Source of the DNA: Bacteroidales bacterium UBA1077
GTDB lineage: Bacteria > Bacteroidota > Bacteroidia > Bacteroidales > UBA932
Reading direction: 5' to 3'
Assembly: GCA_002314195.1 (NCBI GenBank)
Contig: DCCQ01000066.1
Location: 1-14,778, forward strand
Length of the DNA: 14,778 bases
Positions 1 through 7,497 of the stretch are shown here, in pieces (the stretch's first letter is position 1; the number at the start of each line of letters is the position of its first letter). The translations under genes and the position numbers were made by a program. Below the pieces are notes generated by a model that was not told where the DNA came from, ran no database searches, and saw nothing but the letters and a program-made list of their open reading frames with translations.

Positions 1-99
1 CAAACAAATCAAAACAGCTTCTCAGTCATTAAGTTTAATATTCACAAGTAAAGGTAATTCAGCCAATGGCAATGACACACAAAAGGTGTATGATATTAT

Positions 100-384
100 C
101 TATTCCTTGTCAAAATACCCTTTCTTCAGGCTTTTCCGGGAAGCACCGAGGCGGCGGAGTCTGTAGTATCTTTCACGGCTGGCGCCTTCTCTCTTCCACA
201 TTTCTTTTGTGCCTTCTTCATCTGATGGGAAGTTCAATGCTTTGCTTATGCCCATTTGGCTCGCAACTTCAACCGCTTTCTGATTCGCTCCTATGTGGGC
301 AAAAGCCCAATCTTTTTCGCTAAGCCTTTCTACCAAGGCCTTTATGCTTTCCGCATCATATTCACAGGAAGTGTTTGAAAGATA
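100..384 (-). pseudogene. C-terminal remnant of a VWA-domain protein
   Basis: This frame reads as the C-terminal quarter of a bacterial von Willebrand factor A-type protein: an N-T-S-x-E-Y tract like the one after the 'TDGxEN' strand, then an alpha helix (ESIKALVERLSEKDW), the 'AHIGANQ' strand, a helix, and the typical tail 'LNFPSDEEGTKEMWKRE'. The frame stays open upstream only to a stop near 436, and the N-terminal metal-binding DxSxS part of the fold is not present in any frame nearby. The only start codon inside is a TTG at 336, which would give 78 residues with no complete domain. The homologous part begins immediately beyond a strong hairpin. I read it as a gene fragment left by a deletion or rearrangement. 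The family assignment is from pattern memory only; a small functional protein is possible but unlikely. Confidence 0.55.
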
Positions 385-388
385 TAAT

Positions 389-427
389 AACCCATCCTCC
401 TGCTTGTTTCGGGTAGGAGGATGGGTT
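389..427 (-). terminator. Hairpin terminator after the GH3 gene
   Basis: A perfect 12-bp inverted repeat (389-400 with 416-427, arm AACCCATCCTCC) encloses a 15-base loop; the stem can extend inward by T-A, G-T and C-G pairs. It lies about 40 bases past the stop of the GH3 beta-glucosidase gene on the minus strand and is followed in that direction by an AT-rich tract (attatatcttt) with no clean T run. It is best read as a Rho-independent-like terminator for the hpt-adk/GH3 unit, and could act in both directions because the stem is symmetric. Confidence 0.6.
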
Positions 428-469
428 GCGGTTGGTTATTTACCACGTGTTATGCTCTACGCCTGAATG

Positions 470-2767
470 CTAACGTTCGATGAAGAGTGGATCAGCGGCC
501 AGATAGTTGCCGGTCGGGGTGAAGGTCGGAGTGGCGATCTTCACTTTTTTCACGAGAACCGGGACCTCAGCGTTGCGGGCGGCGATGATGGAATATGTTC
601 CTTTCTCGGTGGCCCAGCCGGAGCGGGACTCATCGTAGGAGGCCAGAAGACTCTTCGGGACGCGCACCTCAACTGTCTGGGACTGACCAGGGGCGAGATT
701 CCCGGTCTTAGTGAATCCTTTAAGCTCACGCGCTGGTTTGTCCATGTCTTTTCCCGGAGCCTTGACGTAGATCTGTACGACCTCCTTTCCGGAATATTTG
801 CCGGTGTTCTCCACGGTCACGTTGACGACATAGTCTTCTCCAGCATCTTCCACTGTCATTCCGCTGTACTTGAACTCGGTGTAGCTTAGGCCGAAGCCGA
901 ACGGGTAGGCGGTGCGGACCTTGTCGGTGACGTAGTACCTGTAGCCGGAGTAGACGCCTTCACGGTAGTTGACATAGTCGATGTTCTCAAGATCGTACCG
1001 TTTAGTGACTCCGATAGGTGCCGGACGGTAGAACGAGTAGTTGACCGGTTTGTCAGTGAGAATCTGAGGCATGGTGCCAGCGGTCGGGTCATCGTAGTAG
1101 CTTACAGGAATGCTCATCGGAAGCCTTCCGCTTGGCGTCTTCTCGCCGGAAAGCACGGACGCTATGGCGTGACCTGCCTCGCAGCCAGGCAACCAGCTGA
1201 CTACCACGGCATCGGCCATGTCCTGCCAAGCGGTCATGTCCACGATTCCACCAACGTCCAGCACGACAATCAGCTTCTTCCCTTCGGCATGGAAAGCCGC
1301 TGAAACTTCTTTGATAAGCCTCATCTCGTCAGCGGACAACAGATAGCTGAACTGGTAAAGCCTGTCCTTTCCTTCTCCGAATATCCTCCCGATTGTGATG
1401 ACGGCCTTGTCTGCTTCCTTTGCTGCGTTAGCCAGAACGGCTTTTGACGGCAGAGCCTCGGCTGGGCGTTCAGCGTCCACGAACCACTGGTTGAACTTGC
1501 TGTTGATCCTGCGGGTGTTGAACTTTTCGTATTTGAGGCAGTCATTGTAGAAGTCGTCTGTGGCCTTGTCAAGTCCGAATCCCGCGTCAGAAAGTCCCTG
1601 CTTAAGGTTTATCACATAAGAGCCGTTGACGTTGCCGGCTCCGGTCCCCCCGGTGATGAACTCGTATGAAGTCACACCGAACAATGCGATCTTGGATTCA
1701 GGAGCCAAAGGAAGAGACTCAGAGTCATTCTTCAGCAGCACGATACCTTCCTCAGCGGCCTTGCGGGCCACGGAGGCATTCTTCTCAAGGTTCGGTTTGT
1801 TGGAATATTCATACCCTTTGAAACGAGGGCATTTGACGATGAGCCTCAGAAGCCTTGTCACGGCAGTGTCAACAGCGGACATCGGCAACGATTCGTCGTC
1901 CATGGACTTGACGAGACGCTTGTAGTGCTCATCGCTGCCCGGCTGGATCATGTCGTTGCCGCTTGCGACCATCTTGTCTGAATATAACCCCGCGGCCCAA
2001 TCTGTCATGACCACTCCTTTGTAGCCCCAGTCATCCCGAAGCACACCTGTGGCAAGATCGTGATTCTCAGCGGCAAGAGTGCCGTTGATGTAGTTGTAGG
2101 AAGTCATGACGGTCCAAGGATCGCTTTCCTTGATGGCGATCTCGAAATTCCTGAGATACAGCTCTCTCAAGGCTCTTTGTGACACCCTTGTGTCAAGGTA
2201 CAACCTGTTGAGCTCCTGATTGTTGGCGGCGAAATGCTTGATGGATGTCCCGACTCCTTGGCTCTGGATTCCACGGATGTAGCCGGCGGCGATCTTGCCG
2301 GCCAGCAGAGGATCCTCGGAGTAATATTCAAAGTTTCTTCCGCACAGCGGATTGCGCTGGATGTTGATGCCGGGGGCAAGGAGAACGTCCACGCCATATT
2401 CAAGAACCTCGTTGCCGATGGCCTCACCGACTTCCTCGACAAGCGAAGGGTTCCAGGTGGAGGCCAGAGAGGTCCCTATCGGGAACTTGGTGCAGGGACG
2501 GTCGTCAATCCTTACTCCTGCAGGGCCATCGGCCAGCACAATCGCCGGGATTCCGAGCCTTTCGACCGGATGAGTCGTCCCGGCTGCACCTTTCACATAG
2601 AGAGTAGTGTAGCCAACGCCAGTAAAAGCCTTGGCACCGCTGCCGACCAGTAGGGCAGCCTTCTCCTCAGTCGTCAACTCGTTGACAATCTGAGAAATGT
2701 TGTCACCGTTCAGCTTCAGTGGCGAGCCAGCGAGCAGAACGGTGACCAAAAGTGAACCTATCATCAT
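470..2767 (-). CDS. Exported GH3 beta-glucosidase
   Basis: 765-residue glycoside hydrolase family 3 enzyme, expected to release glucose (or a related sugar) from the non-reducing ends of beta-linked oligosaccharides by a retaining mechanism. Seen in order: a hydrophobic N-terminus (residues 2-14) that may be a signal peptide; the family 3 TIM barrel with 'LADGPAGVR' (78-86), 'GRNFEYYSEDP' (143-153), 'KHFAAN' (177-182) and the nucleophile Asp256 in 'VMTDWAAG'; the alpha/beta sandwich with 'GGTGAGNV' (373-380) and 'GEGKDR' (464-469), the region that carries the acid/base Glu in bacterial relatives; and a C-terminal fibronectin III-like domain (about 637-735) after 'PFGFGLSYTEF'. Length is normal for the barrel-sandwich-FnIII architecture. 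ATG at 2767 is forced by an in-frame TAA two codons upstream; a second ATG follows directly. It starts 3 bases after the hpt-adk stop, so translation is probably coupled. Oddity: the leader has no positive charge in its n-region. Exact substrate (glucoside or xyloside) cannot be read from sequence. Confidence 0.93.
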   Translation of the reverse strand: MMIGSLLVTVLLAGSPLKLNGDNISQIVNELTTEEKAALLVGSGAKAFTGVGYTTLYVKGAAGTTHPVERLGIPAIVLADGPAGVRIDDRPCTKFPIGTSLASTWNPSLVEEVGEAIGNEVLEYGVDVLLAPGINIQRNPLCGRNFEYYSEDPLLAGKIAAGYIRGIQSQGVGTSIKHFAANNQELNRLYLDTRVSQRALRELYLRNFEIAIKESDPWTVMTSYNYINGTLAAENHDLATGVLRDDWGYKGVVMTDWAAGLYSDKMVASGNDMIQPGSDEHYKRLVKSMDDESLPMSAVDTAVTRLLRLIVKCPRFKGYEYSNKPNLEKNASVARKAAEEGIVLLKNDSESLPLAPESKIALFGVTSYEFITGGTGAGNVNGSYVINLKQGLSDAGFGLDKATDDFYNDCLKYEKFNTRRINSKFNQWFVDAERPAEALPSKAVLANAAKEADKAVITIGRIFGEGKDRLYQFSYLLSADEMRLIKEVSAAFHAEGKKLIVVLDVGGIVDMTAWQDMADAVVVSWLPGCEAGHAIASVLSGEKTPSGRLPMSIPVSYYDDPTAGTMPQILTDKPVNYSFYRPAPIGVTKRYDLENIDYVNYREGVYSGYRYYVTDKVRTAYPFGFGLSYTEFKYSGMTVEDAGEDYVVNVTVENTGKYSGKEVVQIYVKAPGKDMDKPARELKGFTKTGNLAPGQSQTVEVRVPKSLLASYDESRSGWATEKGTYSIIAARNAEVPVLVKKVKIATPTFTPTGNYLAADPLFIER

Positions 2768-2770
2768 GAA

Positions 2771-3886
2771 TTATGACCTGTCCATCATTGTGAATATCCT
2801 TCCGCGAACCTCCTCGATGGTCCCTGTGCCATCGATCTCCTCGTATTTTCCGGCCTTCTTGTAGTACTCTACAAGCGGTTCGGTCTTCTCGTGGTAGGTC
2901 TTGATGCGGTTGTTGATTGTCTCGTCCTTGGCATCATCCGCACGGCCTTCGATGGCGGCTCTGTGCTTGATGCGCTCCTTGATCATCGTGTCAGGGATCA
3001 TGATGGAGACAACAGAGGTGACAGCCTCACCGTTCTTGGCGAGCATCTTGTCAAGAGCCTCGGCCTGTGCGATTGTGCGAGGGAATCCGTCAAGAAGGAA
3101 GCCGGACACTCCGGTAACAGTCTTGAACTTGTTCTCGATCATGCCTTCGACAACCTCGTCCGGGACAAGCTCACCGGCATCGATCAGAGCCTTGGCCTTG
3201 AGTCCGAGATCTGTGCCCTTAGCGATCTCACCCCTGAGAAGCTCTCCTGTGGAGATGTGGCAGAGATTGTACTTTTCAACCATTGCAGAGGCCTGAGTGC
3301 CTTTCCCGGCACCCGGAGGGCCAAATAGAATAAAATATTTCATATCTGTGTCCAATACATAAATATCTTTGAGATTTCTTCCAAGCTCGTTGTAGTCAAG
3401 GCCGAATCCGACGATGAAGTCATCAGGAATCTCCATGGCAACATAGTCAAGCTTCACATCCTTTGTGTAGGACGCCGGTTTGAGGAGCATCGTGCAGATC
3501 TTGGTCTCGGCTGCCCCCTTCTCCTTAAGAATCTCCTTAAGCTCCACGATGGTGTTCCCGCTGTCCACGATGTCCTCCACAACGATGACTCGCTTGCCTT
3601 CAATGCTTCTTGTCAACCCCATCGTTTCCCTGACCTTTCCGGTCGTGTGCGTCCCGTCGTAGGAAGAAAGCTTGATGCAGATAAGCTCGCAGTTGAACGA
3701 GAGTCTCTTCATCAGTTCGGAAGTGAACATCAGGGATCCGTTAAGGACACAAAGGAGTACCGGGCAGTCTGTACATCCATTGAAGTCATGGTTAATCTTC
3801 TCGGCCACATTGTCGATGGCTTTCTCAAGTCGCTCGTTTGTAATGAACGGCTTGAAAGACTTGTCAAATAGTCTGACGTTGCTCAT
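2771..3886 (-). CDS. Hypoxanthine phosphoribosyltransferase-adenylate kinase fusion
   Basis: 371-residue cytoplasmic two-domain enzyme for purine metabolism. Residues 1-180 form a hypoxanthine phosphoribosyltransferase (hypoxanthine or guanine + PRPP to IMP or GMP + PPi): 'LCVLNGSLMF' (45-54), the PRPP loop 'VVEDIVDSGNT' (102-112), and 'DDFIVGFGLDYNELGRNL' (155-172) near the C-terminus. Residues 183-371 form a full adenylate kinase (ATP + AMP to 2 ADP): P-loop 'GPPGAGKGT' (189-197), 'STGELLR' (212-218), 'DGFPR' (266-270), and a short LID 'GRADDAKDETINNR' (314-327) without zinc cysteines. Each domain has about its usual stand-alone length, with almost no linker, and no stop or frameshift separates them. 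A Met at 182 is where a free adenylate kinase would begin, so internal initiation is conceivable. First gene of a two-gene unit with the GH3 gene. The hpt and adk names apply to the two halves. Confidence 0.93.
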   Translation of the reverse strand: MSNVRLFDKSFKPFITNERLEKAIDNVAEKINHDFNGCTDCPVLLCVLNGSLMFTSELMKRLSFNCELICIKLSSYDGTHTTGKVRETMGLTRSIEGKRVIVVEDIVDSGNTIVELKEILKEKGAAETKICTMLLKPASYTKDVKLDYVAMEIPDDFIVGFGLDYNELGRNLKDIYVLDTDMKYFILFGPPGAGKGTQASAMVEKYNLCHISTGELLRGEIAKGTDLGLKAKALIDAGELVPDEVVEGMIENKFKTVTGVSGFLLDGFPRTIAQAEALDKMLAKNGEAVTSVVSIMIPDTMIKERIKHRAAIEGRADDAKDETINNRIKTYHEKTEPLVEYYKKAGKYEEIDGTGTIEEVRGRIFTMMDRS

Positions 3887-3912
3887 TGCGGTTCGTTCTT
3901 TATTGTATAGAA

Positions 3913-3920
3913 CAAAATTA
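3913..3920 (-). promoter_or_regulatory. Candidate -7 box for hpt-adk
   Basis: On the minus strand this reads TAATTTTG, an exact fit to the Bacteroidota -7 consensus TAnnTTTG, 26 bases before the hpt-adk ATG, leaving a leader of roughly 20 bases. No clear TTTG -33 element lies 19-21 bases upstream; the tract there is AT-rich. Call is by consensus only. Confidence 0.45.
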
Positions 3921-4033
3921 AGTATTATTCCTTAAATAAACAGAAAAATCAAGCCTATGTTTTATTTTTCTTTTCGTTTTTTACGTTTATTAACCTTAAC
4001 TTGCCGGCCTGAACCTGAACGTGAAGGAAATGC

Positions 4034-4046
4034 TGCCCATAGGGCA
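4034..4046. repeat. Small palindrome before the HhH gene
   Basis: TGCCCATAGGGCA is a perfect 5-bp-arm palindrome with a 3-base centre, 15 bases ahead of the ATG at 4062. It could be a leader hairpin or a regulator site in the 175-base divergent intergenic region between hpt-adk and the plus-strand gene. A 7-of-8 match to the -7 box (TACGTTTA, about 3982-3989) lies upstream. No function is shown. Confidence 0.25.
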
Positions 4047-4061
4047 TAAATATCACTAATC

Positions 4062-5870
4062 ATGAATATGTTGAAAAACTTCATTGCCGCGCTGTTGGCG
4101 CTGACGGCTGTCTCTATGAATATGACCGCTCAATCTGATGAGCGTATGATGGCGATGCTCTACCTGTGCGGAGTTGATTCCGAGGAGGAACTGGACGAGC
4201 AGGAGGAGGAGCGGTTCGCTGTGCTGGCCTCCCACCCATTGAAAATCAATATCGCTTCGAGAAACCGGATGGTCTCAAGCGGACTCATGAGCCAGTATCA
4301 GGTGGCGAGCCTCATTGACTACCGCTCTCGGAACGGTGATGTGCTTTCCGTCTCCGAGCTTGCTGCCGTAAACGGTTTCGGAGAGGATTTCGCCAATGCT
4401 CTCAAACCTTTCATCTCGTTTACCTCCAACGCTTTGCCCGGACAAGTCATATCAGATACTAAACGCTTGTCTCACGAGGCTCTTGTCCGTTCCGCTGTCA
4501 AAGGAGATGCTTTTAACTATGGTGCAAAGTACAGAATGAATTACGGTGAGGCACTCGAAATTTCATCAGCGACCCGGACGAAATATTCCGACAAAGAGCA
4601 ATTTCCTCCCTCCGCATGGTCTATGAATATGGCATATTATGGAAAAAGGCGTTTGGGCAAGGTCATCGTCGGAGACTTCAACGCGCGCTTCGGCCAAGGA
4701 TTGGCTCTGTGGAGCGGAATGTCCATGTCTGGGCTCTCCACCTCATCATCGTTCAGCAGACGTCCTTCTGGTTTGTCGCCTTCTGGGTCATGGTCAGGGA
4801 TTGGAAGCCATAGGGGAGTGGCGGCTGATTTTTCGTTTGGCCCTAGGACCCTTTCAACTTTTGTGTCTTTCCCCGGTCTTCGTTCATGGTGCGAAAACGG
4901 GAAATCTCCGGAAATTGCCCTGATGGTTGGGGCAAACGCTACTCGCTACTCTCGAAACGGGCAATTCTCTCTTACCGGTTACTTCCAAACAGAGCCAATG
5001 AATATGTCAGCCAAACTTCAGACCGGGAAATTGTCCGGAGATTTCCGCTACTCGTGGCGTGGAGTTGATTACTCCGGAGAGGTTGCATGGGATTTTGGTG
5101 GGCAATGCCTTGGAGCCATCCTTGGAACAGTGATTCCTTTGGGCGATGAATGGAAACTCTCATCTGTTGTGCACAGTTATCCATCGGAGTTCTCTTCAGA
5201 TTACACAGGAGGAATACATAGTTGGACTAAGACTTCTGATGAGCATGGCATCGCCTTGGGACTGGAGAAGGCAGGGGTTTATCTCACGGCTGACATTGCT
5301 GTCAAGGATAAAGATAGGTCCAGAAGGCAGTTACGGGTTCTGTTCAAACTGCCGTTTCAGCTTACAAACACCTCGGTCCTGTCTGTGAAGATTACCGAGC
5401 GGTTCCGCCCTTACGAGGAAATCCTAAAATACCGGACGGGGGCAAGGTGTGATCTGGATTGGTCAAGCTCAGGACTGTCAGCGCGTTACGGCCCGTCGGA
5501 CAAGCCGGCATGGAAGTTCAGGGCCAGGATTGAGGGGCTTCTGTGCCGTTCACTGGCGGGCCTTGCCTATCTTGAAGGCGGGCGTAAAACAGATATGTTC
5601 AGCGCCTATCTTCGAGGCACCATATTCATTGTCGATAATTGGGATGACCGAATATATTCCTATGAACGGGACGCTCCGGGTAATTTTACGGTCCCGGCCT
5701 ATTACGGGCGTGGGTGGAGCCTGTCCGCTGTGTCAGGATGCAGATTCCGGTTTGGCGGTGGAAAGGTTTTGAAACTGTATTTCAGAGCCTCGACAGTTGT
5801 ATATTCATTCATGAAAGAGCCTAAACCATCGGTTTCGGAGGGAAAGATTCAGGCCGTGATGACATTTTGA
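4062..5870 (+). CDS. Exported helix-hairpin-helix protein with probable beta-barrel
   Basis: 602 residues; specific function unknown. A signal peptide is clear: a Lys at position 5, a hydrophobic core at about 6-18, and probable cleavage after 'MTA' (21-23). A very acidic segment follows (about 38-52, 'DSEEELDEQEEER'), then a ComEA-like helix-hairpin-helix region (about 57-118): 'HPLKINIASRNRMVSSGLMS' and 'LSVSELAAVNGFGEDFANAL', two copies of the pattern seen in bacterial (HhH)2 modules. The remaining 480 residues are rich in Gly, Ser, Tyr, Trp and Phe in alternating strand-like stretches and end '...GKIQAVMTF', with a terminal Phe as in outer-membrane beta-barrels. This layout matches a widespread Bacteroidota family of exported HhH proteins. 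HhH modules bind DNA in other proteins, so a role in DNA handling at the cell surface is a possibility, not a conclusion. It is alone on the plus strand and converges with mltD, stop to stop, with 3 bases between. Confidence 0.8.
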   Translation: MNMLKNFIAALLALTAVSMNMTAQSDERMMAMLYLCGVDSEEELDEQEEERFAVLASHPLKINIASRNRMVSSGLMSQYQVASLIDYRSRNGDVLSVSELAAVNGFGEDFANALKPFISFTSNALPGQVISDTKRLSHEALVRSAVKGDAFNYGAKYRMNYGEALEISSATRTKYSDKEQFPPSAWSMNMAYYGKRRLGKVIVGDFNARFGQGLALWSGMSMSGLSTSSSFSRRPSGLSPSGSWSGIGSHRGVAADFSFGPRTLSTFVSFPGLRSWCENGKSPEIALMVGANATRYSRNGQFSLTGYFQTEPMNMSAKLQTGKLSGDFRYSWRGVDYSGEVAWDFGGQCLGAILGTVIPLGDEWKLSSVVHSYPSEFSSDYTGGIHSWTKTSDEHGIALGLEKAGVYLTADIAVKDKDRSRRQLRVLFKLPFQLTNTSVLSVKITERFRPYEEILKYRTGARCDLDWSSSGLSARYGPSDKPAWKFRARIEGLLCRSLAGLAYLEGGRKTDMFSAYLRGTIFIVDNWDDRIYSYERDAPGNFTVPAYYGRGWSLSAVSGCRFRFGGGKVLKLYFRASTVVYSFMKEPKPSVSEGKIQAVMTF

Positions 5871-5873
5871 CCA

Positions 5874-7481
5874 CTATTTAGGAATCCTGATTTTCATCCC
5901 TGGCTTGATGTTCTCACCTATTCCGTTGAATTTCATGATCTTTTCGGCTGTCATGCCAGGGAACTGCTTTGCGATGCTGTAGAGAGAGTCGCCTGCTTTC
6001 ACGGTGTAGTCTGTGTAGTTCAGCTGGCTGGAGGCCGATTTGACGGCAGATGCGGTCGGAGCGCCGCCTCCTTTGTAGATACGGATTTTCTGCCCGATGC
6101 TGAGGTTTGTGCTCCTGAGGTGATTCCACTTCTTGAGCTGGTTCACGGTGACATGATACCTAGCCGCAATCTTTCCCAACGTGTCACCTTTCTTGACCTT
6201 ATAAGTGATTGTGCCTCCTGAATATGTCTCACCGGAAGAACGCTTCGAGTCATCCACCAGAGTCTGTGGGTTGAGATATTCAGAAGCCTTGTAGGTGTAG
6301 ATCGAGTCCTCATGGGCCACGAAGTCGCTGGAGTAGTTGTAAGGGATTCGGAGAATGTAAGTCTTGCTGTCTCCTGGAATCACATCTTTGATGTACTGCG
6401 GGTTAAGGTTTCTGAGTTCGTCAACCGATATTCCGACCAATTCGCTTATCTGCTTGAAATGCAGGTTCTTGTGGATTTCGAAGGTGTCCAGTTGCGCCGG
6501 CATCTGCATGTTTGCCGGGGTCAGTCCGTACTCCTTGCTGTAGTGGATGGCGTACATCGCACCCACAAACGCAGGCACGTAGCCTCTGGTCTCTCGCGGA
6601 AGATAGTCATAGACTGACCAGAAATCCCTCTTGCCTCCGTTCCTGCGGATGGCCTTGTTGATGTTGCCTGAGCCGCAGTTGTAGGAAGATATTGCCAGGT
6701 TCCAGTCTCCGAAAACGTTGTAGGAGTCTGTCAGGTAGCGCGCCGCAGCGTCGGCTGACTTGAACGGGTCAAGCCTCTCGTCCACGAACGAGTTGATTTC
6801 CAGTCCGTAAAGTTGGGCGGTTCTGAACATGAACTGCCACATCCCTTTCGCTCCGGCCCTGGAGACGGCCACCGGGTTCAGCGCCGACTCGATTATGGCC
6901 ATGTACTTGAGCTCGTCCGGAAGGTTGTACCTGTTGAATGTCTCCTCGAAAATCGGCATGTAGTACTGGCAGAGCCCCAGGATGGTGCCCATCTTGGTCG
7001 GCATCTTTTCCGAATAGAGGATCATGTAGTTGCGGACCTTGTCGTTGTAGGGTAGTGTGATGAATGAGTTCATCTTCTCAAGGCGGGATTTCATCACATC
7101 GTCGGGGACGTTGGACGTGAACCTGACTGAATCCATGTCGTAGCCTTTGCCTTCATTGTTCTTTCGGGCCTGACGGTGCAGGTACCAGATGCTCAGGAGA
7201 CTGTCGGTGACCTCCTGCGTGTAGTCTTCCGGGGTCAATCCGGCAGCGGTCTTGAGCTTGTTCTCCTCATAGACATCAATCATCTCATCCGCTATGCTGT
7301 CTTTCAGAATGCTTTCCCGTTTCAGTTTTTCCAAGGCTCTCTCAAGGGAATCTACCCGTTGTTTGAGTTCCTGATTCTCTTCCTTGATCTTTTTCCTGAA
7401 TACCTGTGCTCCTGCGTTTCCTTGCGACAGAATGAGCATGAGCAGTATGACGGCCAGCGTGGCGAATGTGGTTTTTCTCAT
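5874..7481 (-). CDS. mltD: MltD-like lytic transglycosylase with LysM domains
   Basis: 535-residue exported murein lytic transglycosylase that should cleave the MurNAc-GlcNAc bond of peptidoglycan with formation of 1,6-anhydroMurNAc. Signal peptide at 1-25 (cleavage near 'NAGA|Q'). A short charged coiled coil (about 30-60) precedes the SLT domain (about 175-310): catalytic Glu198 in 'AIIESALNPVAVSRAGAKG', then 'GMWQFM' (213-218), 'DERLDPFKSADAAARYL' (234-250) and 'AISSYNCGSGNI' (263-274). After it come a weak LysM-like unit (about 333-380, 'TFEIHKNLHFKQISELVG') and two clear LysM repeats, 427-470 ('YKVKKGDTLGKIA') and 491-534 ('YTVKAGDSLYSIA'), which bind peptidoglycan glycan. Last gene of the par operon, 16 bases after the DUF5683 gene. 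The leader has no lipobox Cys, so it is likely periplasmic rather than a lipoprotein like E. coli MltD. Confidence 0.9.
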   Translation of the reverse strand: MRKTTFATLAVILLMLILSQGNAGAQVFRKKIKEENQELKQRVDSLERALEKLKRESILKDSIADEMIDVYEENKLKTAAGLTPEDYTQEVTDSLLSIWYLHRQARKNNEGKGYDMDSVRFTSNVPDDVMKSRLEKMNSFITLPYNDKVRNYMILYSEKMPTKMGTILGLCQYYMPIFEETFNRYNLPDELKYMAIIESALNPVAVSRAGAKGMWQFMFRTAQLYGLEINSFVDERLDPFKSADAAARYLTDSYNVFGDWNLAISSYNCGSGNINKAIRRNGGKRDFWSVYDYLPRETRGYVPAFVGAMYAIHYSKEYGLTPANMQMPAQLDTFEIHKNLHFKQISELVGISVDELRNLNPQYIKDVIPGDSKTYILRIPYNYSSDFVAHEDSIYTYKASEYLNPQTLVDDSKRSSGETYSGGTITYKVKKGDTLGKIAARYHVTVNQLKKWNHLRSTNLSIGQKIRIYKGGGAPTASAVKSASSQLNYTDYTVKAGDSLYSIAKQFPGMTAEKIMKFNGIGENIKPGMKIRIPK

Positions 7482-7497
7482 CCTTTGGAACTCTGTT

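Noticed and set aside
66..323. 85-codon plus-strand frame
   Set aside because: It is antisense to the VWA remnant, has no recognisable domain and no good ribosome-binding site.
467..889. 140-codon plus-strand frame
   Set aside because: It is the complement of the GH3 FnIII domain, where the protein evidence is on the minus strand.
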